Below the pieces are notes generated by a model, which was given only the letters and a program-made list of their open reading frames with translations, ran no database searches and had not been told where the DNA came from. From assembly GCA_965198905.1 (NCBI GenBank), contig OZ240678.1, positions 1,302,001 to 1,366,000 of the forward strand: a stretch of DNA of 64,000 nucleotides. The letters are read 5' to 3'. Position 1 is the stretch's first letter. Every line of letters begins with the position of its first letter. Below, piece after piece: positions 24,847 through 33,290 of the stretch. A program made the position numbers and the translations under genes. The stretch is from CAHJWH01 sp965198905. Lineage in GTDB: Bacteria > Pseudomonadota > Alphaproteobacteria > Caulobacterales > Caulobacteraceae.

Positions 24847-26663
24847 CAGATCAGCCGCCGCGTTCCCGTCCTCGCCGGCCAAGCCTGCCATAGGCCCTTC
24901 TCCCCCTTGAGCTTCAGGCGCGTGCGGCTGAAGGCGTTGATCGCGGCGAAGGCGCCGAACGCCACCTCCAGCACCGCGCCGAGCAAAAAGGCGCCTGAAC
25001 CCGAGACGCGCTGATCGTCGAACTCCAGCGTCACGTCCACCCCGCTGGCGAAGGCGATTCGGCCGCCTGCCGGAGCACGCGCCACCGCGGGCTGGGTGTC
25101 CACCCCGCTCAGCCGGTCGATCACCGCGCGGCTGGCGGCGGAATCGGCGCTGTCGTAGAGGCTCAGCATCTCCTTCAGCACCTCCAGCCCACCTGGGTTG
25201 TCGGCCGACAGGTGGTTCAGGGACAGGTGCGACACCACCCGCCATAGCGCGCCCCGGCCCCGACGCTGGCGGAGCGGCCGGGTAGGCGCCATCAGGGCCT
25301 CGCACCGCGCCACGTGACCGGTGGCTGGCAGGTTTAGCCGCGGCCGGCCACCGCCGAAGGGCAGGCGGAGCGCCGCATCGCGGTTGGTGGCGGTGATGTC
25401 GATGGAGGCCACGTGGTCGCCGTCCGCCGCCGCGCGGCCGTCGGCGTCGGTAGCGACCAGGAACACGTCGTCCCCGCCGCCGTCATAGGGGCTGGGCCTT
25501 CGCACCGCGTGCCAAAAACGCTCCACCGGGTCGCGCCCCTGCTGGCGCTGGCCGAAGGAGAAATAGGGGCGGTAGAGCATCTCGTCGCCGGCCCGGTCGC
25601 TGACGGTGACCCTGTCCACCGAATAGACCTCGAGCGTGGACTCGCGGCGGGCGTCAGGGATCACCCGGTGCTCGTAGCGGCCGGGGTCCAGCCGGATGGG
25701 GTCGGCCTGGGCTTCGAACAGGTTGACGATGGGCGTGCAGAACAGGCGGAAGTCCGCCGGGCCGACCGCGTGCTCGATCTGGGGCTCGTGCCGGTCGAGA
25801 TAGAGGAAGACGTCCAGCGTGCGCCCGGCCTGGAGCAGGGTCTTGGCCTCAAGCCCCACCAGGTCGAAGAACAGGAATTTCTCCGGAAAGCCGAAGTATT
25901 CGCGGATCAGGGCGTAGCCGGGCTCCGCCGCCGGCGGGTGCGGCAGCAGCAGCTCGTCTTCTGAGAAGCCGACCGCCTGGATGGCCTCGGGGCCGAGGAT
26001 CACCGGCGTCGGGTCCACCGCGTTGTCGGCCAGCGCCACCGAGATGGTGGCGCCCATCACGAGCTCGTAAAGGATCTGAGTCGTGCGCGGCTCGCCGTGC
26101 AGGTAGACGCGCAGCCGGTCCAGTCCGAGGCCGGTGAAGGTGGCGTCGGGCTGCAGGCAGGTGAGCGTCAGGCGCAGCACCGCCGCGGCCGCGCCCGCGC
26201 GGGGGCTCGGGGGCGCGACGAAAGGCAGGCCGGAGAGCGAGGCGGCGGTCAGCGCGATCGGCCAGAGGTCGACAGGGTAGCCGGTGCGATAGGTCAGGGG
26301 CTCGCCGTCCACGGCCTCGGTGACCACCTGCTGGCCGGCGGGCACCCGGGCGTGGCCGATCTGCTCGGGCTGGGGGGCGAGCTGGACGATGCTCATGGAG
26401 GGGAAGGGCGCCAGATAGTGGGGCTGCAGCAGCTCCAGCATGGAGCCGGTCAGCTCGGGGAAGTCGTCCTCCAGCTTCAGCCGCATGCGCGCGTTCAGGA
26501 AGGCGAAGGCCTCGATCAGGCGGCCGACATGGGGGTCCTCCACGCTGTCCTGGGACAGGCGCAGCCGCCCGGCGATCTTGGGGTTGGCGGCGGCGAACTC
26601 CTGGGCCAGCTCGCGCATGAACCGCAGCTCGCTGTTGTAGAGGGGGAGGAGGTCATCGAGCAC
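24846..26663 (-). CDS. tssF: T6SS baseplate protein TssF
   Basis: The 605-residue protein opens MLDDLLPLYNSELRFMRELA with QEFAAANPKIAGRLRLSQDS and DPHVGRLIEAFAFLNARMRL, the standard TssF/ImpG N terminus. Later blocks include FPEKFLFFDLVGLEAKTLLQ and PFGGGRPRLNLPATGHVARC, and the C terminus has LEVAFGAFAAINAFSRTRLK. It forms the baseplate wedge with TssG and TssE. It overlaps tssG by 1 nt and is separated from tssE by a 188-nt gap that is mostly an inverted repeat. Confidence 0.93.
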   Translation of the reverse strand: MLDDLLPLYNSELRFMRELAQEFAAANPKIAGRLRLSQDSVEDPHVGRLIEAFAFLNARMRLKLEDDFPELTGSMLELLQPHYLAPFPSMSIVQLAPQPEQIGHARVPAGQQVVTEAVDGEPLTYRTGYPVDLWPIALTAASLSGLPFVAPPSPRAGAAAAVLRLTLTCLQPDATFTGLGLDRLRVYLHGEPRTTQILYELVMGATISVALADNAVDPTPVILGPEAIQAVGFSEDELLLPHPPAAEPGYALIREYFGFPEKFLFFDLVGLEAKTLLQAGRTLDVFLYLDRHEPQIEHAVGPADFRLFCTPIVNLFEAQADPIRLDPGRYEHRVIPDARRESTLEVYSVDRVTVSDRAGDEMLYRPYFSFGQRQQGRDPVERFWHAVRRPSPYDGGGDDVFLVATDADGRAAADGDHVASIDITATNRDAALRLPFGGGRPRLNLPATGHVARCEALMAPTRPLRQRRGRGALWRVVSHLSLNHLSADNPGGLEVLKEMLSLYDSADSAASRAVIDRLSGVDTQPAVARAPAGGRIAFASGVDVTLEFDDQRVSGSGAFLLGAVLEVAFGAFAAINAFSRTRLKLKGEKGLWQAWPARTGTRRLI

Positions 26664-26716
26664 GGGTCAGGGCCTATGCGATCTGCGGACCATGTTAGCT
26701 GGAAGCACGCCCATCT

Positions 26717-26808
26717 CATTCGGCCTCATCCTGAGCTTGTCGAAGGACGAGGCCGCTCCACCGCCGTGCGTCGCCTCGTCCTTTGACAAGCTCAGGATGA
26801 GGCGAATG
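26717..26808. repeat. Inverted repeat between tssE and tssF
   Basis: CATTCGGCCTCATCCTGAGC plus TTGTCGAAGGACGAGGC is mirrored by GCCTCGTCCTTTGACAAGCT plus CAGGATGAGGCGAATG, with only one or two mismatches over 38-bp arms. This is the best-preserved copy of the family in the window. It occupies nearly the whole tssE-tssF gap. Confidence 0.8.
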
Positions 26809-26851
26809 TTGGCGTCCGTGCCTACACTATGCGCGCGCCAAAAAGTCATTC

Positions 26852-27328
26852 TCAGTCCCGCACCACGATGGCGCCCTCGATAGGGTCGACGTAGCTGTCG
26901 AAGGAGAGCGACTGCCGCTCGCCGCCCAGGTGCGCCACGCCGACGATGCGGAAGCGCAGGCGGCGGTCCAGCACGTCGGCGTTGTCGAGCAGCTGCACCT
27001 CGTGGACGCTGATGCGCGGCTCAAGGGTGCGGAGCACCTGCTGCACCTCGTCGGTGAAGTCCTGGCGGAAGCTGAGCGAGCTGAGCTGCTCGTTGGTGAA
27101 GTCCGACAGGCCGTAAGAGAGCAGCGAACGGTCCAGCTCGTTCAATGACTTGGGCGGCCGCAGGAAACGCCGGCGGGTGTTCAGCAGGTCCTCCAGGTCG
27201 CGGCGCAGGCCATCCTTCAGCCGGGCGAAGCTCGGGGCGTCGTCGTGACCGCGCTCCGCCTCGTCGTCGATCAGGCGGTCCAGCAGCGAGCCGGCGTGAA
27301 GGCCCGCAGCGTCTCGGCGCGGCGGCAT
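26852..27328 (-). CDS. tssE: T6SS baseplate protein TssE (gp25-like)
   Basis: The 158-residue protein has a gpW/gp25-like fold: SLLDRLIDDE near the start, LKDGLRRDLEDLLNTRRRFL, SLLSYGLSDFTNEQLSS, and TLEPRISVHEVQLLDN. It nucleates sheath assembly in the baseplate. The ATG lies 4 nt after the tagJ stop codon, so the two genes are co-translated neighbours. Confidence 0.92.
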   Translation of the reverse strand: MPPRRDAAGLHAGSLLDRLIDDEAERGHDDAPSFARLKDGLRRDLEDLLNTRRRFLRPPKSLNELDRSLLSYGLSDFTNEQLSSLSFRQDFTDEVQQVLRTLEPRISVHEVQLLDNADVLDRRLRFRIVGVAHLGGERQSLSFDSYVDPIEGAIVVRD

Positions 27329-27332
27329 GGGC

Positions 27333-28130
27333 TCAAGCCGGGTCCGGGGCGGTCAGGGTCAGCTCCGTGATCGAGGAGAGCGCCAGCATCTCCTCGCCCA
27401 CCAACAGGCAGCGCTGGCCAAGGCCGCAGGTGAGGCCGGCGCGGTCGGTCCACTCGGTCTCCCGGCCGAGGCGCAGGGGGTCGGTCATGGCGTCTGCCGG
27501 CGCGGGGTAGATCATGGGCAGGTAGACCACCCCGCTCGGCCCGTCGCGAAGCTCCAGCTCGGCCGGGCGCCAGACCCGCTCGCGCGGGCGCTCCAGGGGG
27601 CGGAGCTGGAGCGACACCACCTGGCTCCAGGGCGCCCAGACGTACTTGCCGGTGGGGGTGAGCAGCTCCAGCACGTCGGCGGTGCGGTCGTCGAGGTCGC
27701 GGAGCGTGGTGAACGCCGTCCCGTCGCAGGTCCCGGACAGCTCTGGCGCCGCCTCGTCCGCCGCCTCGCGAAGGGCCGCGGCGCCCTCGCCGCCGCGGCT
27801 TTCCAGCAGGATGCGGAGCGCGGTTTCGATCACGGGCGTGGGCTCGGTGACCAAGTCGGGGCTGCGGCCGGCGGCGAACACCTCCTCGCGGTGCACCGCG
27901 GCGCGGACCAGCTGGCGCAGCAGGGCGACCAGGGTGCCGAGCGTCGGGTCCTGGGTGCTCGCCATGTCGAGGTGGGTGTCGGCGCGCTCGAAGTCGCCCT
28001 GCAGGATCAGCACCTCGGCCAGCGCGTAGCGGGCGGAGGCGTCGGCGGGGGCGCGCTTCACCGCCTCCACCAGCAGGGCGCGCGCGCCCGGCAGGTCGTT
28101 GCTCCGGATCAGGTCGGCGGCCGAGGTCAT
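27333..28130 (-). CDS. tagJ: T6SS accessory protein TagJ (ImpE/SciE family)
   Basis: The 265-residue protein starts with a TPR-like helical region (NDLPGARALLVEAVKRAPAD, ALAEVLILQGDFERADTHLD) and continues with an ImpE domain: FTTLRDLDDRTADVLELLTP, YVWAPWSQVVSLQLRPLERP, DGPSGVVYLPMIYP and TEWTDRAGLTCGLGQRCLLV. TagJ binds the TssB N terminus or ClpV in systems that carry it and assists sheath turnover. Its place between the second tssC-like gene and tssE is typical. Confidence 0.9.
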   Translation of the reverse strand: MTSAADLIRSNDLPGARALLVEAVKRAPADASARYALAEVLILQGDFERADTHLDMASTQDPTLGTLVALLRQLVRAAVHREEVFAAGRSPDLVTEPTPVIETALRILLESRGGEGAAALREAADEAAPELSGTCDGTAFTTLRDLDDRTADVLELLTPTGKYVWAPWSQVVSLQLRPLERPRERVWRPAELELRDGPSGVVYLPMIYPAPADAMTDPLRLGRETEWTDRAGLTCGLGQRCLLVGEEMLALSSITELTLTAPDPA

Positions 28131-28142
28131 GTGACCCTCCAG

Positions 28143-29690
28143 TCAGAGCGCACGGGCGGCGCCTTGCACGGTGGTGGTGAGCTGGAACTCGGCGATGGCC
28201 TGGTCGAGCTGCAGGTGCGGCTTCAGCCAGGCGCTGACCTCGTAGGAGCCGGGCTTGCCGGGCGTCTCGCGCACGCTGACGCGGCCGTCCTGCAGGGGGT
28301 GGCGGGCCTTCATCTCGAAGGAGAGCTTGTCGCCGGCGCTGCAGTAGCCGAACAACCAGGTCTGCAGCTTGATCTCGCAGGCCTCGGGCGACTTCAACGA
28401 GCCGATCCACTCCCGCCCGATCACCTTCAGGTAATGGGCGAAGCGGGAGACGCAGAGCACGTAGTTCAGCACGGCGCCGAGCTGGGCGTTGATGCGCGCG
28501 ATCTCGGCGTTGGCGGTCATGGCCGGGCGGTGCAGGGTGGGCAGGCTGAAGAGCGCCGGGTAGGACGTGTCCTTGCAGCGGCGCAGGCAGATCACCCCGG
28601 CGCGGGTCATCTCCGACTCCAGGGTGCCCGAGACGTTGACCTCCAGTGTCGGCTTCAGGGCGGTGCCAGGGGAGTCGGTGGCGAAATCGGGGACCGGCAG
28701 GCCGGAGACCACCCCGCCGTCGATCTTGTCGGCGATCGTGCCGCGGATGGCGGCCAGCCAGCGGTGGTCGTCGAAGGCGCGGATGCAGACCTGGGCCACG
28801 GCCAAGGCCGCCGAGCCCCACAGCTCGTCTCGTCCGCCAGGCCGCACGCGCTCCTCGTAGCGGAAGCCGCAGTCGCCGGCCTCTCGCCCGCGATAGGCGG
28901 TGCGGAGCAGCACCCGGGGCGCGGCCAGGGCCAGGAAGCGGGTGTCGGGGGACTGCTGCAGGGTGGTGAAGCGGCGGTGGTCGGCGTCGGACAGGGTGTC
29001 GGCGATGGACTGGCGCAAATCCAGCTCGCCGAAGCGCTCCACCTCGAACAGGGCCGGCGATGCGCCCATGACGATGGGGGCGAAGGCGGCGGCGCAGACC
29101 TCGCTCAACGCTCGCAGCGTCGCCACGTCGTCGGTGGAACGGCCGCGGCCGGGCTTGTGCCGCACCTCGTACAGGCCGACCAGCATGGAGAAGGGCACTC
29201 CGCCCGGCATGCCGAACTCCTGCTCGTAGACGAGCTGGAACAGCGTGCTCTGGTCGAACTCCGCGGCGCGCTCCAGGTCGCGCGTCAGCTCCGCCCAGCG
29301 GCAGTCGAGCAGGCGCAGCACCGTCATGCCGTCGCCGCCGAGCGTATCCACCAGCCAGAAGACGCCGCGCCAGGCGGCCTCCAGGGCCTGGAAGGCGGGG
29401 TGGTGGAGGAGGGCGTCGCAGGCGCGGGACAGGGCCTCGTCCAGGGCGGCGAGGTCCCGGTCGATCAGGCGGCGGAGGCGGCCGGCGTCGGCGCCCTGCA
29501 GTCGGTCGGGCCCGAACCAGAGGCGCAGAGCCTCTGCAGCGTCGGCTCTCAGGAAGGCGTCGATCTCTCCGGCGGACTCCTCGGACTGGGCGGTGTTGCG
29601 GATACGCGCGCCCAACGGAGGCTGGGTCGACCCGTCCGGGTCACGCCTCGCCTCCGCAAGGACCCCATGATGGCCGCCGTCGGCGGTCAT
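28143..29690 (-). CDS. Second TssC-like sheath protein
   Basis: The ATG at 29690 was chosen because the longer frame (to 29816) only reads the flanking repeat. The product has about 515 residues and is clearly a TssC paralogue: HHPAFQALEAAWRGVFWLVD, EFDQSTLFQLVYEQEFGMPG, LEVERFGELD-type blocks, ARINAQLGAVLNYVLCVSRF and AHYLKVIGREWIGSLKSPEA. It differs throughout from the neighbouring TssC, so it is not a recent copy. Agrobacterium-type T6SS loci also carry two tandem tssC-like genes. The paralogue may build a minor part of the sheath or a base ring, but its role cannot be read from sequence. Confidence 0.85.
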   Translation of the reverse strand: MTADGGHHGVLAEARRDPDGSTQPPLGARIRNTAQSEESAGEIDAFLRADAAEALRLWFGPDRLQGADAGRLRRLIDRDLAALDEALSRACDALLHHPAFQALEAAWRGVFWLVDTLGGDGMTVLRLLDCRWAELTRDLERAAEFDQSTLFQLVYEQEFGMPGGVPFSMLVGLYEVRHKPGRGRSTDDVATLRALSEVCAAAFAPIVMGASPALFEVERFGELDLRQSIADTLSDADHRRFTTLQQSPDTRFLALAAPRVLLRTAYRGREAGDCGFRYEERVRPGGRDELWGSAALAVAQVCIRAFDDHRWLAAIRGTIADKIDGGVVSGLPVPDFATDSPGTALKPTLEVNVSGTLESEMTRAGVICLRRCKDTSYPALFSLPTLHRPAMTANAEIARINAQLGAVLNYVLCVSRFAHYLKVIGREWIGSLKSPEACEIKLQTWLFGYCSAGDKLSFEMKARHPLQDGRVSVRETPGKPGSYEVSAWLKPHLQLDQAIAEFQLTTTVQGAARAL

Positions 29691-29718
29691 ATCGACGGCG
29701 GTTGGGTCTGAGCGTCCA

Positions 29719-29841
29719 AGGCTTGATCCTCCCCCCCTGGGGGAGAGGAACCAGCGAAGCTGGTGGAGGGGGCTACGCCGCCGCTTCGCGCTGGCCCCCT
29801 CCGTCGGCTTCGCCAACAGCTCCCCCAGGGGGAGAGCATTT
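29719..29841. repeat. Inverted repeat between tssC and the second tssC-like gene
   Basis: GATCCTCCCCCCCTGGGGGA and GCGAAGCTGGTGGAGGGGGC are mirrored by GGCCCCCTCCGTCGGCTTCG and CAGCTCCCCCAGGGGGAGAG. It is the same family as 12066-12185. It fills most of the 198-nt gap between the two sheath genes and could act as a processing or attenuation point between a major and a minor sheath subunit. Confidence 0.6.
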
Positions 29842-29888
29842 CAGGGGCCCCGGCTTCGACGCGATTCATGGCCAGCCGCCGTCGGCGA

Positions 29889-31391
29889 TCACGCCTTCTG
29901 GGGTATGCGGGCGACGAGGCGGAGCGAGGCGGTCAGCTCCTCCATCTGCAGCCAGGGCCGCAGGTAGGCCACCGCGTTATAGCTGCCGGGCGAGCCGACC
30001 ACCGGCGTCACCTCGATGCGCGCGTCACGCAGCGGGTACTTGGCACGGATCTCCTGCCCGCCGCCTTCGGCCGCGTTCACGTAGTTCATGATCCAGCGGT
30101 TCAGCCAGTTGGCGCAGTCCTCGACCTCCATGAAGGAGCCGATCTTGTCGCGCGCCATCACCTTCAGGTAGTGGGCGAAGCGCGAGGTGGCCATGATATA
30201 GGGCAGTCGCGCCGAGATCGCGGCGTTCTCGGTCGCCTCCGGCCGGTCGTACTTCTTGGGCTTCTGGGTGGTCTGAGCGCCGAAGAAGACCGCGTAGTCG
30301 GTGTTCTTGTAGTGGCAGAGCGGCAGGAAGCCGAGGTCCGACAGCTCCTTCTCACGCCGAGACGTGATAGCGATCTCGGTCGGGCACTGCTCGGCCATGT
30401 CGCCGTCGTCGGACATGAACAGGTGGGTCGGCAGGTCGGTGACCTTGCCGCCGCCCTCGGCGCCGCGGATGGCGGTGCACCAGCCGCTGTCGGCGAAGGC
30501 CTCGGTCATGCGCGAACCCAGGGCATAGGCCGCGTTCATCCAGCAGTAGTCGTCATGCGCCAGCGGCGTGTTGTTGCCGGCCACATCCCTGGCGGACTCC
30601 TCGTAGTTGAAGTCGTCCACCGCCCGCGAGCCTGCACCATAGGGCTGGCGAGCCAGCACCCGGGGCATGGTCAGGGTAACGAAGCGGCTGTCCTCGCTGT
30701 CGCGGAAGCTGCGCCACTTGGTGTACTCGGCGCTCTGGAAACGGTCGGACAGGTCGCGCGGCTTGGACAGCTCCTCGAAGCTCTCGAAGCCGAACATGGT
30801 GGGACCTGCGGCGGCCACGAAGGGCGCGAAGGCCCCGGCGGCGACGCCCGAGACGTCGCGCAGCAGCTCCATGTCCTCCTGGCCGGCGCCGAAGTAGTAG
30901 TCGCCGATCAGCGCGCCGTAGGGTTCGCCGCCGGGGGTGCCGAACTCGCCCTCGTAGATCTTCTTGAACAGGGTGCTCTGGTCGAACTCCACAGCCTTGG
31001 ACAGGTCGCGCGCCAGCTCCTTCTTGCTGGCGTTCAGCACCCGGACCTTCAGGTCGCGCCCGGTCTCGGCGTTCATCACCAGATAGCTCAGTCCGCGCCA
31101 GCTTCCCTCCAGCGCCTTGAACTTCTCGTGGTGCATGACCGCGGCCAGCTGGGTCGAAAGCTGCTGGTCGATGGCCTCGATGGCCTTCTTGATGGTGATC
31201 GTGAAGTTGCGCGAAAAGCTGACCGTGCCGCGGGTAGACTCGTCGGTCAGGGCGCGCAACAGCGCCTCGACCTCCTTCGGCTCGGTCTGGCGGGTGACGC
31301 TGATCGCCTGATCCAGCAGGCTCGCGCCCGATGTCTCGGCAATTGTCGTCCTGGCGCCCGAAGTCTGTGCGGAAGGCGATCTGTCGGCCAT
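29889..31391 (-). CDS. tssC: T6SS sheath large subunit TssC
   Basis: The 500-residue protein has the TssC pattern: IDQQLSTQLAAVMHHEKFKA, LEGSWRGLSYLVMNAETG, FDQSTLFKKIYEGEFGTPGG, YGALIGDYYFGAG, MLARQPYG-like PRVLARQPYGAGSRAVDDFN, SARLPYIMATSRFAHYLKVM and ARDKIGSFMEVEDCANWLNR. With TssB it forms the contractile sheath around the Hcp tube. The ATG lies 5 nt after the tssB stop codon, as expected for proteins made in equal amounts. Confidence 0.95.
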   Translation of the reverse strand: MADRSPSAQTSGARTTIAETSGASLLDQAISVTRQTEPKEVEALLRALTDESTRGTVSFSRNFTITIKKAIEAIDQQLSTQLAAVMHHEKFKALEGSWRGLSYLVMNAETGRDLKVRVLNASKKELARDLSKAVEFDQSTLFKKIYEGEFGTPGGEPYGALIGDYYFGAGQEDMELLRDVSGVAAGAFAPFVAAAGPTMFGFESFEELSKPRDLSDRFQSAEYTKWRSFRDSEDSRFVTLTMPRVLARQPYGAGSRAVDDFNYEESARDVAGNNTPLAHDDYCWMNAAYALGSRMTEAFADSGWCTAIRGAEGGGKVTDLPTHLFMSDDGDMAEQCPTEIAITSRREKELSDLGFLPLCHYKNTDYAVFFGAQTTQKPKKYDRPEATENAAISARLPYIMATSRFAHYLKVMARDKIGSFMEVEDCANWLNRWIMNYVNAAEGGGQEIRAKYPLRDARIEVTPVVGSPGSYNAVAYLRPWLQMEELTASLRLVARIPQKA

Positions 31392-31396
31392 CGCGG

Positions 31397-31906
31397 CTAC
31401 TCCTTCTCAGGCCCGGAGGCGTCAAGTTCCTTGCTCAGCTCATCCATCTGGCTCGGATTTTGGAGCACCTGTTCTAGCAAGGATTCAAGCTTTTCGGAAT
31501 TGTCGGCCTTGTTGAGCAGGTCGCGCAGCTTGTTGCGGGTCTGCATGAGCTTGCGCAGGGGCTCCACCTGCTCGACCACGCGGCCGGGCTCGAAGTCCTC
31601 CATGGACTCGAACTTCAGCTGCACGGCCATTTCGCTGCCGTCGCCCTTCAGGGTGTTCTCGACGCGCATGTTAAGGCCGGGAGACATGCGCCGCATTACC
31701 TGGTCGAAGTTGTCCCGGTCGATCTGGATGAACTTACGCTCCTTGAGCGACTTCAGTTCCTCGGTCGGATCACCGGAGAAGTCGCCCATCACGCCGACGA
31801 CGAAGGGCAGCTCCTTCACCTCCTGGGCGCCTTCGGTCTCCACGTCGTAGGTGATGTGGACGCGGGGCTTGCGCACCCGCTTCAGCTTGTCGTGCACACT
31901 CTTCAT
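31397..31906 (-). CDS. tssB: T6SS sheath small subunit TssB
   Basis: ATG at 31906 gives MKSVHDKLKRVRKPRVHITY, the usual TssB start, and has a GAGGGCGAG sequence just upstream. Two earlier in-frame ATGs (31984 and 31954) would run through a perfect hairpin and add residues not typical of the family. The 169-residue protein continues LPFVVGVMGDFSGDPTEELK, FIQIDRDNFDQVMRRM and a C-terminal helical tail. TssB pairs with TssC in the sheath. A sigma-54-like promoter and an 18-bp hairpin lie in the 166 nt before it. Confidence 0.92.
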   Translation of the reverse strand: MKSVHDKLKRVRKPRVHITYDVETEGAQEVKELPFVVGVMGDFSGDPTEELKSLKERKFIQIDRDNFDQVMRRMSPGLNMRVENTLKGDGSEMAVQLKFESMEDFEPGRVVEQVEPLRKLMQTRNKLRDLLNKADNSEKLESLLEQVLQNPSQMDELSKELDASGPEKE

Positions 31907-31932
31907 CAACTCGCCCTCGCTGACGTCGGGGT

Positions 31933-31974
31933 CCGGCACGCCGGGGTCCGTCATGCCGGACCCCGGCGTGCCGG
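31933..31974. repeat. Perfect 18-bp hairpin in the tssB leader
   Basis: CCGGCACGCCGGGGTCCG (31933-31950) and CGGACCCCGGCGTGCCGG (31957-31974) are exact reverse complements around a 6-nt loop TCATGC. In the RNA it would be a very stable GC-rich stem 27 nt before the tssB start codon. There is no U-tract, so it is not a simple intrinsic terminator. It could stabilise the mRNA 5' end, block an upstream start, or be a mobile palindromic repeat. Confidence 0.75.
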
Positions 31975-32007
31975 TTTGGCGCATGAACGCCGGAAGATAG
32001 CCTACCG

Positions 32008-32024
32008 CTGCAAGCCTACAGCCA
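32008..32024 (-). promoter_or_regulatory. Sigma-54 (RpoN) promoter upstream of tssB
   Basis: On the minus strand TGGCTGTAGGCTTGCAG gives GG-N10-GC with TGGC at -24 and a perfect TTGCA at -12. It lies in the gap between tssA and tssB. A start near 31998 would leave a leader of about 92 nt that contains the perfect hairpin at 31933-31974. It would allow the sheath genes to be transcribed apart from tssA. Confidence 0.6.
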
Positions 32025-32072
32025 CGCTGTACAGAATCTTAGCCGTAAAAGTCACCGTAGGTGCGCTTCGCG

Positions 32073-33200
32073 TCAATAATTGTTCTGGTTGTCGACCACC
32101 GTCTCGTCCTTCACGCCCGATCGCTGCAGGAACAGGGTGCGCTCGGCGGCGTCCGGCAGCAGTTCGCTTAGCAAATCCTCCAGCGGCAGGCGCCCCCGAC
32201 GGACCACTTCGCGCAGGCTGCGCGCCACCAGCGATTGCGGCTCGGTCTCGGCGAAGAAGTCGGCGATGCGCAAGATGGCGTCATAGGCCTCGGCCCGGCT
32301 GGCGACCCGGCCCGGGGCGGCGCCGGCTGAGGGTGCGGCGCCCTCCACCCCGTCGACGCCAGCGACTCCGTCATCGCCAACGGGCTCGACGTCGGCGAGC
32401 CGCCCCCCCGCCTGGTCCTCGATCAGGGTCGCGATGGCGCGCAACGGCTGGACCACCTGGGAGCCGAACCGCCCCATGCCGGTGCAAGCGTCGAGCGCGG
32501 CCGAAAGCGCCTCCACCTTGCCCGCCGCCGCCCCGGCTTGACCATGCACGCTGCGCAGGAAGGCGTCGGAGGCGCGGATGATGGCTTGGCGCACCTGCTC
32601 CACCTGCTCGGTGCGGCGCGCCTGCATCCGCTCACGCGCCACCGCGTCCTCGCCCCCCTGCAGCGGCGCGAACGCGGTCTCCACGGTCCAGAGCGCCACC
32701 TCCGGCGCATGGTCGGACAGCGGCAGCAGGCGGATGGGCTGCAGCAGGGCGGCCACGCCCTCGAACCCCAGCAGCGCACCCACCGGGGCCGCCCTGGCGA
32801 TGGGGCCGTCCTCGTCCTCAGGCGGCTGCAGGCCCTCGTCCCAGTAAAGCTCCACCAGCTTCAGGAGAAGTTCGAGCCCGCGGTTCAGACCGGCGAACCC
32901 ATCCAGCCGGACCCAGGCCTCGCAGAGCCAGCAGGCGATCTCCAGGTCCTTTGCGTAAGCCTGCAGAGCGCCATCGGCCAGCTCAGCCAGCTCGGTCCAC
33001 TGGCGCAGACCGGCCTGGATCACCGGCGTTTCGGTGTCGGGTGCGGACACGGCGTCGCGCTCCGCCGCACGGGCTTCCGAGCGCAGGTCCTTCAGCCTGA
33101 AGAACACGCCCGCGCCGCCGCCGGCGCGCAAATCCTCCGCCAGGGCGGCCTCGGGCGGCGCAGCCAGCAGCGGCTCTAGGTCGAAAGCCTGTGCGTCCAA
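32073..33200 (-). CDS. tssA: T6SS cap/baseplate assembly protein TssA
   Basis: The frame opens with TTG at 33200 preceded by GGGGGA, giving LDAQAFDLEPLLAAPPEAAL, the usual start of ImpA-N proteins. The ImpA_N domain covers about residues 8-180 with ACWLCEAWVRLDGFAGLNRG, LLLKLVELYWDEGLQPPEDE and GPIARAAPVGALLG. The C-terminal part has SRAEAYDAILRIADFFAETE and PQSLVARSLREVVRRGRLPL, a conserved TssA tail. TssA primes tube and sheath growth. It is divergent from ppkA and is followed after 166 nt by tssB. Confidence 0.88.
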   Translation of the reverse strand: MDAQAFDLEPLLAAPPEAALAEDLRAGGGAGVFFRLKDLRSEARAAERDAVSAPDTETPVIQAGLRQWTELAELADGALQAYAKDLEIACWLCEAWVRLDGFAGLNRGLELLLKLVELYWDEGLQPPEDEDGPIARAAPVGALLGFEGVAALLQPIRLLPLSDHAPEVALWTVETAFAPLQGGEDAVARERMQARRTEQVEQVRQAIIRASDAFLRSVHGQAGAAAGKVEALSAALDACTGMGRFGSQVVQPLRAIATLIEDQAGGRLADVEPVGDDGVAGVDGVEGAAPSAGAAPGRVASRAEAYDAILRIADFFAETEPQSLVARSLREVVRRGRLPLEDLLSELLPDAAERTLFLQRSGVKDETVVDNQNNY

Positions 33201-33290
33201 GCGATGCGTCCCCCGTCCAAGCGAGGATTGAGGAGATACACGCCCAGGTCAATGCGCCTCGCGTCCGGATGATCGCTCCGGCTGGAGGCT

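Noticed and set aside
28143..29816. Longer form of the second TssC-like protein
   Set aside because: The first 42 codons read part of the repeat at 29719-29841; the ATG at 29690 avoids it.
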